A stretch of 17,500 bases of DNA from Trachelipus rathkii (taxonomy: Eukaryota; Arthropoda; Malacostraca; Isopoda; Trachelipodidae), in NCBI GenBank assembly GCA_015478945.1, contig JABUQX010022761.1, positions 1-17,500 of the forward strand, given 5' to 3'. Shown here one piece after another: positions 1-10,625 of the stretch (positions are counted from its first letter, which is position 1; each line of letters starts with the position of its first letter). The position numbers and the translations under genes were made by a program. Below the pieces are notes generated by a model. That model searched no databases. It saw nothing but the letters and a program-made list of their open reading frames with translations, and was not told the DNA's origin.

Positions 1-933
1 ATCAACAAAGAATCTAAAGTTGACAAAAAATTAGCATTCACTAAATCCTTTCATGTAATAGTTTGGACTCCTAGTTAATAATTAGGCCAGGTGTTTGAGG
101 TATCTTCCTTTGCACAAACTCTAAAATACTACATTCTGGTGTAGCAAAGCGTAAAGTCCCGAGTTTAGGTAATATCGGTTTTTACGTGTTATAACAAAGA
201 AATCCTAAAAGTTGAAAAATTAGCAATTTCATACTAAATCACTTTCATGTAATAAATTTGGACTCCTAGGTAAATTTTTTAGGCCAAAGGTTGTTTTTTG
301 AGGTATCTTTCTTTGAAGAACTTAAAATACTTACATTCTGTCTGGTGAAGAAATAAAGCGTAGTCGAGCTGAGTTATAACGTTTTAAAAAGTGTTATAAC
401 AAAGTAATCTAAAGTTGAAAAAATTTAGCATTCATACTAACATCACTTCATTAATAATTTTTGGACCTCCTAGGAAATTTAGGCGGTGTTTGAGGTATCT
501 TCCTTTGAAGAACTCTAAAATATTACATTCTGGTGTAGCAATAAAGCGTAAACGAGCTTAGGTATTTATCGGTTTTTAGTGTTTATAACAAAGAATCTAA
601 AGTTTAAAAAATTTAAGCCATCAAATACAATCCTTTTCCATGGTAATAATTTTATGACTCTAGGTTAATTTAGCAGGTTTTTGAGGTATATTCTTTGAAG
701 AAACTCTAAAATACTTACATTTCTTGGTGTAGCAAATAAAGCAGTAGTCCGAGCTTGGTATCGTTTTTTAAGTGTTATACAAGAAATTAAAGTTTGAAAA
801 ATTTTGGCATTCAATACTAAAATCACTTTTCAATGTAATAATTTTTGGATCCTAGGTAATTTTGGGGCAGTGTTTGAGCGTATCCTTCTTTGAAAGACTC
901 TTAAAATACTTAAATTCTGGGGGTAGCAATAAA

Positions 934-1040
934 CGTAATCAAAGCTCCTTAAGGATATCGTTTTAAAGTTTTTATAACAAGAATCTAAAGTTAACAAAAT
1001 TAGCATTCATACTAAATCACTTTCATGTAATAATTTAGTA
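934..1040. repeat. Subfamily-B monomer segment (linked G-to-A variant)
   Basis: This segment carries the minority form of the monomer at three sites: GTAATCAAAGC in place of GTAGTCGAGC, GTTAACAAAATT in place of GTTGAAAAAATT, and TTTAGTAACTCC in place of TTTGGACTCC. The same three-site combination recurs near 2900-3004, 3669-3778, 5259-5356 and 13697-13798. Random read errors would not recur together at three positions about 45-50 bp apart, so I take this as genuine sequence variation within the satellite family. Confidence 0.7.
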
Positions 1041-2760
1041 ACTCCTAGGTTAAATTAGGAAAGGTGTTTTTTGAGGTACCTTGCTTTTTGAAAAGACTCT
1101 AAAAATTACTTAACATTTCTGGTGTAAAGCAATAAACGTAGTCGAAGCTTTAGGTAATATCGTTTTTTAAAGTGTTATAAACAAAGAAAATCTAGAAGTT
1201 GAAAAAAAAATTTGCCATTCATACTAATCACTTTCCATGTAATAATTGGAACTCCTAGGTAAATTTTAGGGCAGGTGTTTTGAGGTATCTTCTTGAAAGA
1301 ACTCTAAAATACTAGCATTCTGTGTTGGGTAAAGCAATAAAAGCGTAGTCGAGCTTAGGTATCTCGTTTTAAGTGTTATAACAAAGAAAATCTAACAAAG
1401 TTAAAAAAATAGCGATTCATACTAAATACTTTATGTAATAATTTTTAGACTCCTAAGGTAATTTTTAAGGCAGGTGTTTGGAGGTTGATCTTCTTTGAAG
1501 AACCTCTAAATACTTACATTCTGGTGTAGGAATAAGGCGTAGTCGAGCTAGGTTTACTCGTTTTTTAAGTGTATACAAAGAAATCTTAAAGTTTTGAAAA
1601 CAATTGCATCATACTAATCCTTTTCAGTAATAATTTGGAAACTCTAGGTAATTTTAAGCCGGTGTTTGAAAGGTAATCTTCTTGAAGAACTCTAAAATAT
1701 TACAATTCTGGTGTAGCCATAAGAGCGTAGTTTCGAGTTGGTAAATATCGTTTTATAAGTGTTTTTAACAAACGATCTAAAGTTGTAAAAAATTGGTATT
1801 CATAAAATCACTTTCATGTAATAATTGGACTCCTAGTGTAATTTAGGCACATGCATTTTTTTGAGGTATTTCCTTTGAAGAACTCTAAAATACTTACATT
1901 CTGGGTGTAGCAATAAAGCGTAATTGAGCTTAAGGTATATCGTTTTTTTAAGTGTTTTTATAACATAAGAAATCTCAGTGATGTTGGTAAAGATTAGCAT
2001 TCATCCAAATTCACTTTCATGTAATAATTTTGGACTCCTAGGTAATTAGGCAGGTTGTTTGAGGTATTTCCTTTGAAAAACTCTAAAAATATTTTACATT
2101 ACTAAATATAGCAATAAAGCGTATCCGAGCTTAGGTATATCGTTTTCGTTACATGTAATATACAAAGAAATCTAAAGTTAAAAAAAATTAGCATTTCATT
2201 CCAGTCTTTCATGTATTAATTTGGCCTCCTAGGTAATTTAGGCAAGGTTTTTGAAGCATATCCTTTACAAAACCTCCTAATAACGTACAGTTTTCGGGTG
2301 GTAAGCCAATAAGCGTAGTCGAGCTTAGGTATATTGTTTTTAAGTTTTTTATAAAAAAGAAATTCAGATGTGAGAAAAAATTAGCATTCATAACTAAATC
2401 ACTTTCCATGTAAAATTTGGACTCCTAGTAAATTTAGGCAGGTTGTTTGAGCGTAATCTTTCTTTTGAAGACTTAAAATAACTTACATTCTTGGTGTAAG
2501 CAATAAGCGTATCCCGGTTAGTTCGGTTTTTAATGTTTTATAACAAAGATCCTAAAGTTGAAAGATTAGCAATTCATGAACTAATCACGTTTCGCATGTA
2601 ATAATTTGGACCCTCCTAGGTAATTTTTGGCAGGTGTTTGAGTTTATCTTTTTGAAGAACTCTAAAATACTTAAATCTGGTTGTTAGCAAATAACGTAGT
2701 CGACTTTAGGTTAATAATCGTTTTAAGTGTTTTATAACAAAGGAAATCCTAAAGTGTGAA

Positions 2761-2802
2761 AAAATTGCATTTGGAGTTGTTAAAATTGGTATGTAGAATG
2801 TT
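2761..2802. repeat. Locally scrambled monomer segment
   Basis: Where the monomer should read ATTAGCATTCATACTAAATC followed by ACTTTCATGTAATAA, this copy reads roughly TTGCATTTGGAGTTGTTAAA followed by ATTGGTATGTAGAATG. The flanks on both sides match the satellite normally. This is either a burst of read error or a real divergent patch; the sequence alone does not decide. Confidence 0.5.
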
Positions 2803-2899
2803 GGACCTCCTAGGTCATTAGGGGCAGGTGTTTGAGAGGGTAATCTTTTTTCTTTGAAGAACTCTAAAAATACTTACATTTTGGTTGTATAAATAAAGC

Positions 2900-3008
2900 G
2901 TAATCAAGCTTTATTATATTGTTTTTAGTGGTTATGACAAAGAAAATCTAAAGTTTAAAAAAATTAGCATTTTAATTTAAAATCACTTTCATGTAATAAT
3001 TTAAGACC
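2900..3008. repeat. Subfamily-B monomer segment (full three-site form)
   Basis: Reads GTAATCAAGCTT, then GTTTAAAAAAATT, then TTTAAGACCCTAGG. The first change removes the CpG of the majority form and creates an AAGCTT (HindIII) site. Neighbouring monomers on both sides carry the majority form (GTGTTGGACCTCC near 2800, TTTGGACTCC near 3195), so this copy is interspersed rather than part of a separate block. Confidence 0.7.
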
Positions 3009-3668
3009 CTAGGTAATTTAGGCAGTGGTTTTAAAGGTAATCTTTTGAAGAAACTCTAATATTACTTACATTTCCCTGTGTAGCAATAAGGCGAGTCGAG
3101 CTTAGGTGTATCGTTCGTTTTAAGTGTTAAATAACAAAGAAATCTAAAGTTGAAAAAAAATTTATTCCATACTAAATCACTTTCCAGTAATAATTTGGAC
3201 TCCTAGGTATTTAGGCAGGTTGTGTTGAAGGTATCTTCTTTGAAGAACTTCTAAAAAACTTTACATTCTGGTGTAGCCAATAAAGCGTAAATCGAGCTTA
3301 GGAATATCGTTTTAAGTGTTTTATCAAAAGAAATCTAAATTAAAAAAAATCGCAATTCATATAAATCACTTTCATGTAATATTATGGAATCCTAGGTAAA
3401 ATTTAGGCAGGTGTTGAAGGTATCTTCTTTGAAGACCTTAAATACTTACATTCTGGTGATAGCAATAAAGCGTAGTTCGAGCTTAGGGTATATCGTTTTT
3501 TTTAAAGTGTTTATAACAAAGAAATTTAAAGTTGAAAAAATTTTTGCAATCTACTACTTACTTTCATGTAATATATTGGACTCCTAGGTATTTTGGCAGG
3601 TGTGGTGTTTTGGGTATCTTCTTTGAAGAACCTCTAAATACTTTTACATTCCCCTGGTGTAGCATAGC

Positions 3669-3785
3669 GTAATCAAGCTTAGGTAATATCCCTTTTAAGT
3701 GTTTATAACAAGAAATCTAAGTTTTAAAAAAAATTAAAAGCATTTTTAGTTTTCACTTTCTGTAATAATTTTTAGAAACTCCTAA
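3669..3785. repeat. Subfamily-B monomer segment (full three-site form)
   Basis: Carries GTAATCAAGCTT, GTTTTAAAAAAAATT and TTTTTAGAAACTCC, the same linked set as the copy near 2900. It is four monomers downstream of that copy. The part between, normally CATTCATACTAAATC, is also disturbed here (CATTTTTAGTTTTCAC), which may be noise or a private change. Confidence 0.65.
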
Positions 3786-5258
3786 GGTAATTTAGGGCAG
3801 GGGTGTTTTTTGAGGTAATTCCTTTTCTTGAAGAACTCTAACATACTTACATTTTGGTGTAGCAATAAAGCCGTAGTCGAGCTTAGTATATCGTTTTTAA
3901 AGTTTTTAATTAATATATAATTATAACGTTTGAAAAATTTGAATTCAATACAATACACTTTCATGTTAATAATTTGGAACTCCTAGGTAATTTGCCAGTG
4001 GGTTGAGGTATTTCTTTGAGAATACTCTAAAATACTTACATTCTGGGTGTCTGAAATAAGCGTAGTCCGAGCTTGGTATATTAAATTTTAAGTGGTATAA
4101 AAAGAATAAATCTAAAGTTTTTTGAAAAAATTAGCATTCCATACAAAATCACCTTTCATGTAAATATTTTGGACTCTCTAGGTATTTAGGAGGTTTGTTT
4201 GAGGGGTATTTCCTTTGAAGAACCTAAAATACTCATTCCTGGTGTAGCCATAAAGCGTAGTCGAGCTTAGGTATATGGTTTTTAGTGTATGTTATTACAA
4301 AGAAATCTAAAGTTTAAAAAAATAGCATTTATACTAAATCACCTTTCATGTAATATTTTAGACTCCTAGGTAATTTTAAGGCAGGTGGTTTGAGGGTTAA
4401 TCCTTTTTCTTTGAAGAACCTAAATCTTACATTCTGGTGTACAATAAAGCGTAGAGTCGAGCTTTAGGTATATCGTTTTAAGTGTTTTATAACAAAGAAA
4501 TCTCAAGTTGAAAAAAATTACATTCATACTAAATCACTTCAGATTATAATTTGGCTCCTAGGTAAATTTAGCAAGGTGTTTGAGGTATCTTACCTTTGTA
4601 ACGAACTCTTAAATAAACTAAGTTCGGTGTAGGCCCAAAATAAAGCGTAAGTCGAGCTTTAGGTTATATTGGGTTTTTTAAGTGGTTTAAACAAAGAAAA
4701 TCTAAAGTTGAAAAAAATTAACATTCATACTAAAAGTCATTTTCCATGGTAAATAATTTTGGACTCCTAGGTAAATTTAGGCAGGTGTTTGAGGTAGCTT
4801 CTTTGAAGAACTCCTAAAATAAACTTACATTCTTGTGGTAGCAATAAAAAGCGTTATCGAGTTTAGGTTATTTTCGTTTTTTAAAGTGTTTTAAATAAAA
4901 AGAAAATCTAAAGTTTTGAAAAATAATTAGCTTCCAAATACTTAAATCACTTTTTTTTCATGTACTAGTTTTTGGACCCTAGTAATGTTTAGGCAGTGTT
5001 GAGTATCTTTTTTAAAGAAACTCTAGAATACTTGACTTCTGGTGTAGCAATAAAGCCCAGTCGAGCCTCTGAGGTATGATCGTTTTAAGTGTTTATAACA
5101 AAGTTAATCTAAAGTGAAAAATTAGCATTCCAATACTAAATATCATTCATGTTAAATAATTTATTTGGACTCCTAGGTAATTTTAGCGCAGGTTTGTTCT
5201 TTAGTAATTACTTTTGAAGAATGCTCTAAAATCTTACATTCTGGTGTAGCAATAAAGC

Positions 5259-5358
5259 GTAATCAAGCTTAGGTATAAATCGTTTAAGTGTTATAACAAA
5301 AGAACTCTATAAGTTAAAAATAATAGCATTCATCTAATACTCACTTTCGTAATATTTA
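5259..5358. repeat. Subfamily-B monomer segment (full three-site form)
   Basis: Carries GTAATCAAGCTT, AGTTAAAAATAATAG and ATTTAGACTCTAG. The flanking copies are of the majority type. Together with the copies near 934, 2900, 3669 and 13697, it shows that the variant is scattered across the array without a fixed interval. Confidence 0.65.
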
Positions 5359-6734
5359 GACTCTAGAATTAGGCAAGGTGTTTTGAGGTATTTCTTTTGA
5401 AACAGAACTTTAAAATTACTTTACATTCTGGTGTAAACATAAAGCCGTAGTCGTCCTTTAGTAATAATCGTTTTTAAGTGTTATACAAAAGAAAATCTAA
5501 AGTTTTGAAAAATTTGCATTCATACTAACAATCACTTTTCCATGTTTAATTACATTTGGACTCCCTAAGGTAATATTAGCGGTTGTTTTGGAGGTATGTT
5601 CTGTTTGAAGAACTTAAAATACTTACATTGTGGTGTAGCAATAAAAGCGTAGTCGAGCTTAGTATATCGTTTTTACAGTGTTTTTGTAACAAAAGAAATT
5701 CTGAGTTGAAAAGAATTAGCCGATTCAATTACTAAATCAACTTTTAAATGTAATAATTTTAGCTCCTAGGTAATTTAGGCAGGTTTTTTGAGGTATCTTC
5801 TTTGGAAGAATCTCCTAAATAACTTTACATTCTGGTGTAAGCCAATAAAGCGTAGTCCGACTTAAGGTAAATAGTCGTTTAAGTGTTTATAAAAAGAAAT
5901 CTAAAGTTGAAAAGATTAGCATTCATACTAATCACTTTTCATGCTAAATAATTTTGGGACTCTAAGTTTAAATTTAAGCAAGGTGGTTTTGGGGCTATAC
6001 TTCTTTCTTGAAGAACTCTAAAAACACTTTACATTCTGGTGTAAGCAATAAAGCGTAGTCGGGCTTAGGTATATTGTTTTAAGTGTTGTAACAAAGAAAT
6101 TAAAGTGGAAAAATTTAGCATTCATACTAAAATCACTTTCAAATGTTAAATATTTTGGTACTCTTTTGTTAATTTAAGGCAGTGGTTTTTTGGAAGGTAT
6201 CTTCTTTTTGAGAAACTCTAAATACCTTACATTCATGGTGTAACAATAAAGCGTAAAAGTAGGCTTTTAGTATACTCATTTTACAGTGGTATTACAAAGA
6301 AATGTTAAAGTTGAGAAAAATTAGCAAATTCCCTACTAAATCACTTTTACTAATAATTTGGACTCCTAGGTTAATTAGGCAGGTGTTTTTGAGGTATCTT
6401 TTTTGAAGAACTCTGAAATACTTACCTTCTGGTGTAGCAATAAGCGTAGTCGAGCTGAGGTATATCGTTTTAAGTGTTAAGACAAGTAATCTAAGTTGAA
6501 AACATTAAGCATTTTCAATACTAAATCACTTTCCATGTAATATTTTGGACTCTAGGTAATGTTGCAGGTGGTTGGGAGGTATCTTTTTTGAAAGAACTCT
6601 AAAATAACTTAATTTTCTGGTGTAGCAATAAAGCGTAAAGCGAGAGCTAAGGTATATCGTTTTAGTGTTTTAACAAACAAAGAAATTCTAAAGTTAAAAA
6701 AAATTAGCATTCATACTTAATCACTTTCAATGTA

Positions 6735-6785
6735 AAAATTTAGAAGTGAAAGTATTTTTAAGAAGTGCTTTGAGGTTCATTTCTT
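6735..6785. repeat. Degenerate monomer lacking the CCTAGG core
   Basis: After a normal ATCACTTTCAATGTAA the expected GGACTCCTAGGTAATTTAGG is replaced by TTTAGAAGTGAAAGTATTTT. The satellite pattern resumes at GCTTTGAGG. The upstream part of this copy has GTTAAAAAAAATTAG, so it belongs to the minority subfamily at that site. Confidence 0.5.
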
Positions 6786-8222
6786 TTGAAAGAACTCTAA
6801 ATACTTACATTTCTTGGTGTAGCAGATAAAGCGTAGTCCGAAGCCTTAGGTTATAATTCTCGGTTTTTAGTTTTATAAAAGAAATCTAAAGTTGAACAAA
6901 TTAGCATTCAAAACTAAAACTCACTTTCAGTGTAAATAATTTTGGAACTCTAGGTATATTTAGCAAGGTGTTTTGAAGGTAAATCCTTCTTTGAAGAACT
7001 CTAAAATACTTACATTCTGGTGAGCATAAGCGTGTCCCGAGCCTTAGGTGGTATACGTTTTTTCAGTGTTTTTTCAACAAAGAATCTTAAGTTTGAAAAA
7101 AAAATTTAGCATTCATACTAATAACTTTTCATGTAATAATTTTGGACTCCTAGGTAAATTTGGCAAGGTTTTTGAGGTATCGTCTTTGAAGATCTCTAAA
7201 ATCCTAACATTCTGGTGTAGCAATAAAGCGTACCCGAGCTTAGGTATATCGTTTTAAGTGTATAACAAAAAAATCTAAAGTTGACAAAGATTAGCATTCA
7301 AAACTTAAATCACTTTTCATGTAATAAGTTTTGGACTCCTAGGTATAATTAGGCAGGTGTTTTGAGGTATCCTTCTTTGGAAGAAACCTCTAAAATATTA
7401 CATTCATGGGTTGTAGCAAATAAAGCGTAGTCGAGCTTAGGTAATGTTTTAAGGGTTGATAAACAAAGAAGAATCTAATTAATAAAATTAGCATCTCATA
7501 CTAAATCACTTTCCATGTAATATTGGACTTCCTAGGTTAAATTTAGGCAGGTGTTTTTTTGAGGTATCTTCTTTGAGTATCTAAAATACCGTACATTCCG
7601 GTGGTAAGCAATAAAAGAAGTAGTCCGAGCTAGGTATACTTGTTTTTTAAAAGTGGTTATAACAAAGAAATCTAAGTGTTGTAAAAAACTATTATTCATA
7701 CTAAATCACTTTCCAATGGTAAATAATTTGGGTACTCTTAGGTAATTTAGGCCAGGTTGTTTGAGGTGATCTTCTTTGAAAGAATCTAAAATCTTAATTC
7801 TGGTGTAGCCCAAAAAGATAGCCTAGGTCGAGTTTAGGTTTAATATCGGTTTTTAAGTGTTATAACAAAGCAAATCTAAAGTTGAAAAATTTTAGCAATA
7901 TTCATACTAAATCACTTTTCATGTAATAATTGGACTCCTAGGTAATTCTTAGGCAGGGTTTGGTTTTGAGGAATCTTCCTCTTTGAAAAGAACTCTAAAT
8001 ATAATACTTACATATGGTGTAAAGCAATTAAAGCCGATAAGGCGAGCTTAGTAAATATCGTTTCTTTTAAGTGTTATATACAAAAGGAAAATCTAAAGTT
8101 GAAAAAAAATTTGCGATTATACTCAAATCAACTTTCAGTGTAATGAATTGGACCTCCTAGGATAATTTTTTGGGCAGGTGTTTGGAGGTTTCTTCCTTTG
8201 AAGCCTAAAAATACTTTTACAT

Positions 8223-8223
<1 letters not shown>

Positions 8224-8258
<35 letters not shown>

Positions 8259-8305
8259 GGGGGGGGGGGGGGGGGGGTGGGGGGGGGGGGGGGGGGGGGG
8301 GGGGT

Positions 8306-8373
<68 letters not shown>
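8224..8373. repeat. Poly-G run (147 G, 3 T) inside one satellite monomer
   Basis: A 150-bp run of G is interrupted only by T at 8258, 8278 and 8305. It interrupts a monomer exactly where CATTCTGGTGTAGC is expected: the left flank reads TACTTTTACATC and the right flank TTGTGAGC. With the run removed, the spacing between neighbouring CCTAGG landmarks (about 8150 and 8485) falls to about 185 bp, a normal monomer. The run therefore looks like the GG of CTGGTG enormously inflated, most simply a sequencing artefact. If real it would be a strong G-quadruplex former. The open frames across it, poly-glycine and poly-proline, are meaningless. Confidence 0.95.
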
Positions 8374-8375
<2 letters not shown>

Positions 8376-9858
8376 GTGAGCTTTTATGACAATTCATAGC
8401 TTTAGGTAATATCCTTTTAAGTGTTATACAAAGAAATAAAGTTTTTAAAAAAAATTAGCATTTCATATAAAATCACTTTCATGTAATAGTTAGACTCCTA
8501 GTAATTTAGGCAGGTTGTTTACTTAGAGGTATCCTTCTTTGAAGACATCCTAAAATAACTTAATTTCTGGTGGGTAAAGCAAATAAAGCGTAAAGTCGAG
8601 TTTGGGTTAGCATCATTTTTAATATTTGTTTGCTTAACAAAAGAAAAATCTAAGATTGTCAACATTTGCATTCATTCTAAATCACTTCCCTGTAATAATT
8701 TGGACTCCTAGTTAATTTTATTCAGGTTTGAGGTATTTTCTTTGAAGAACTCTTAAATACTTACAATTCTGGGTTGGTAGCAATAAAAGCGTAAGTCGAG
8801 CTTAAGTAATAATCATTTTAATGTTATAACAAGAAAATCTAAGTTGAAAAAATTAGCATTCATACTAAACTCACTTTTCACGTTTTCATCTTCACTCCTA
8901 AGGTTAATCTAAGGCAGGTTTTTGGAGTTATTTCTTTGAAGACTCCTGAAATACTTTACCTCGGTTAGCAATAAGGCGTAAGTCGAGCTGAAGGGTATAT
9001 GTTTTCAAAGTGTTTTATACAAAAGAAGTTTAAAGTTGAAAATTAGCCCATTCTACTAAATCAACTTTTCATGTTAATAATTTGGAGCCTCCTAAGGTAA
9101 TTTAGGCAGGCTGTTTTTTGAGGTATTGCTTTCTTTGAAGAACTTATAAATTACTTACATTCTGGTGTAACGCATAAAAGCGTAGTCCGAAGATTAGGTT
9201 TATATCGTTTTTTAAAGTGTTATAACAAAGAAATCTAGAATTAACAAATTAGCATTCATACTAAATGCACTTTCATGTAAAATTTTAGACTCCTTAGGGG
9301 TTAATTTAGCAGTGGGTTTTTTGAGGTAATCTTCTTTTGAAGAACTCTAAATAACTTACATTCCTGGTGGTGCAAATAAAGGTAAGTCGAGCTTATGGGT
9401 ATTGGTTTTTTTAAGTGTTATAAACAAGAACTAAAGTTGAATAAAATTAGCCATTGAATAATGGAATAATCCATGTAATAATTTGGGACTCCCTTAGGTA
9501 ATTTAAGCAGGTTTTTTGGAGTAAATCTTCCTTTGGAAGAAAACTCTAAAAAATAACTTCATGCCTGGTGGGTACAATAAGCGTAAGTCGAGCTTAGGTA
9601 TTAATCCGTTATTTAAGTGGTTTTTAACAAAGAATTAAGTTGAAAAAATTACACATATAATATAGACTTTCATGTAAGAATTTGGCATCCTAAGGTAAAT
9701 TTTTAGGCATGTGTTTTTGAGGTATCTTTCCTTGAAGAATTACTAAAAATATTTACTTCTGGTTTCTAGCAATAAGCGTAGTCGAGCTTAGGTATATCGT
9801 TTTTAAGTGTTATATACAAAAAATCTCTAAAGTTAAAAAGATTAGCATTCATACTAAA

Positions 9859-10041
9859 TTTCCAAATTTTTTTTTTTTTTCATGTAATAATTTTTTTTGT
9901 ACTGTAGCTACCTAGGGGTTGTAAAAAAAAAACTTTAAAAAAAGGCCCCCGCCAAAAAAAAAAAAAAGGGTGGTTTTTTTTTTTTTTTTGAAGGTTTTTT
10001 TTGTTTTTTTATCCCCCCTTTTTTTTTTTTCCCCCCCTTTT
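9859..10041. repeat. Run-inflated satellite monomer segment
   Basis: The monomer order is kept but almost every short run is stretched. The expected TAGGTAATTTAGGCAGG, GTGTTTGAGG and TATCTTCTTTGAAG can be followed through long runs of A, T, C and G, ending in TTTTGAAGAACTCC where normal spacing resumes. Roughly 70 bp of monomer occupy about 180 bp here. This is what base-calling of a stalled or low-quality single-molecule read gives. It is not a new element. Confidence 0.8.
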
Positions 10042-10529
10042 GAAGAACTCCTAAAAACTTTTATTCGGTGAGCAAATAAAGCCGTAAGTCCGAGCTTTTT
10101 AAGGTTAAATATGTTTTTAAAGTGTTTATAATAAGAAATCTATAAGTTTAAAAAAATTAGCATTCATACTAAGTAATCACTTTCATGTAATAATTTTGGA
10201 CTCCTAGGTAAATTTAGCAGGTGGTGTTTGAGGTATCTTCTTTTTGTGAAAGTACTTCTAAAATACTTTACATTCGGGTGATAGCATAAAGCGGTAGTCC
10301 CGGAGCTTAAGGTTAAAATATTGTTTTAAGTTCTATAACAAAGAAATCTAAAGTTGAAAAAAATTAGATTCATACTAAAATCACTTCATGTAATAATTTT
10401 GGACTCCTAGGTAATTTAGGCAAGGTGTTTGAGGTATCTTCTTTATTTAAACTCTTAAAATACTTTATACAGTGGTGTGTAAGGCAATAAAGCGTAGTCG
10501 GAGTTTAGTATATGTTTTTAAGTGTGGTA

Positions 10530-10625
10530 TAAAAAAGAAAATTATATGTAGTTATAAAAATCGTGACATAATACAGGAACTTTTCATGTAATAATTTTCA
10601 TGCAGTAAAAATGATTACCAGGTTT
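10530..10625. repeat. Degenerate monomer segment
   Basis: From AAAAAAGAAAATTATATG the copy departs from the consensus. The ATTAGCATTCATAC block is replaced by ATCGTGACATAATACAGG, and the GGACTCCTAGG core by TTTTCATGCAGTAAAAATG. Only CATGTAATAATTT and the following GGTTTGAAGGTAAATC remain recognisable. Monomers on both sides are ordinary. It may be real divergence or a patch of poor base calls. Confidence 0.5.

Noticed and set aside
8128..8397. Open frames of poly-proline (minus) and poly-glycine (plus) across the G run
   Set aside because: They exist only because a G homopolymer has no stop codons; there is no surrounding gene and the run itself is probably an artefact.
9859..10041. A separate low-complexity mobile-element tail (poly-A/poly-T)
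   Set aside because: The underlying base order follows the satellite monomer through the runs, and normal monomers continue on both sides.
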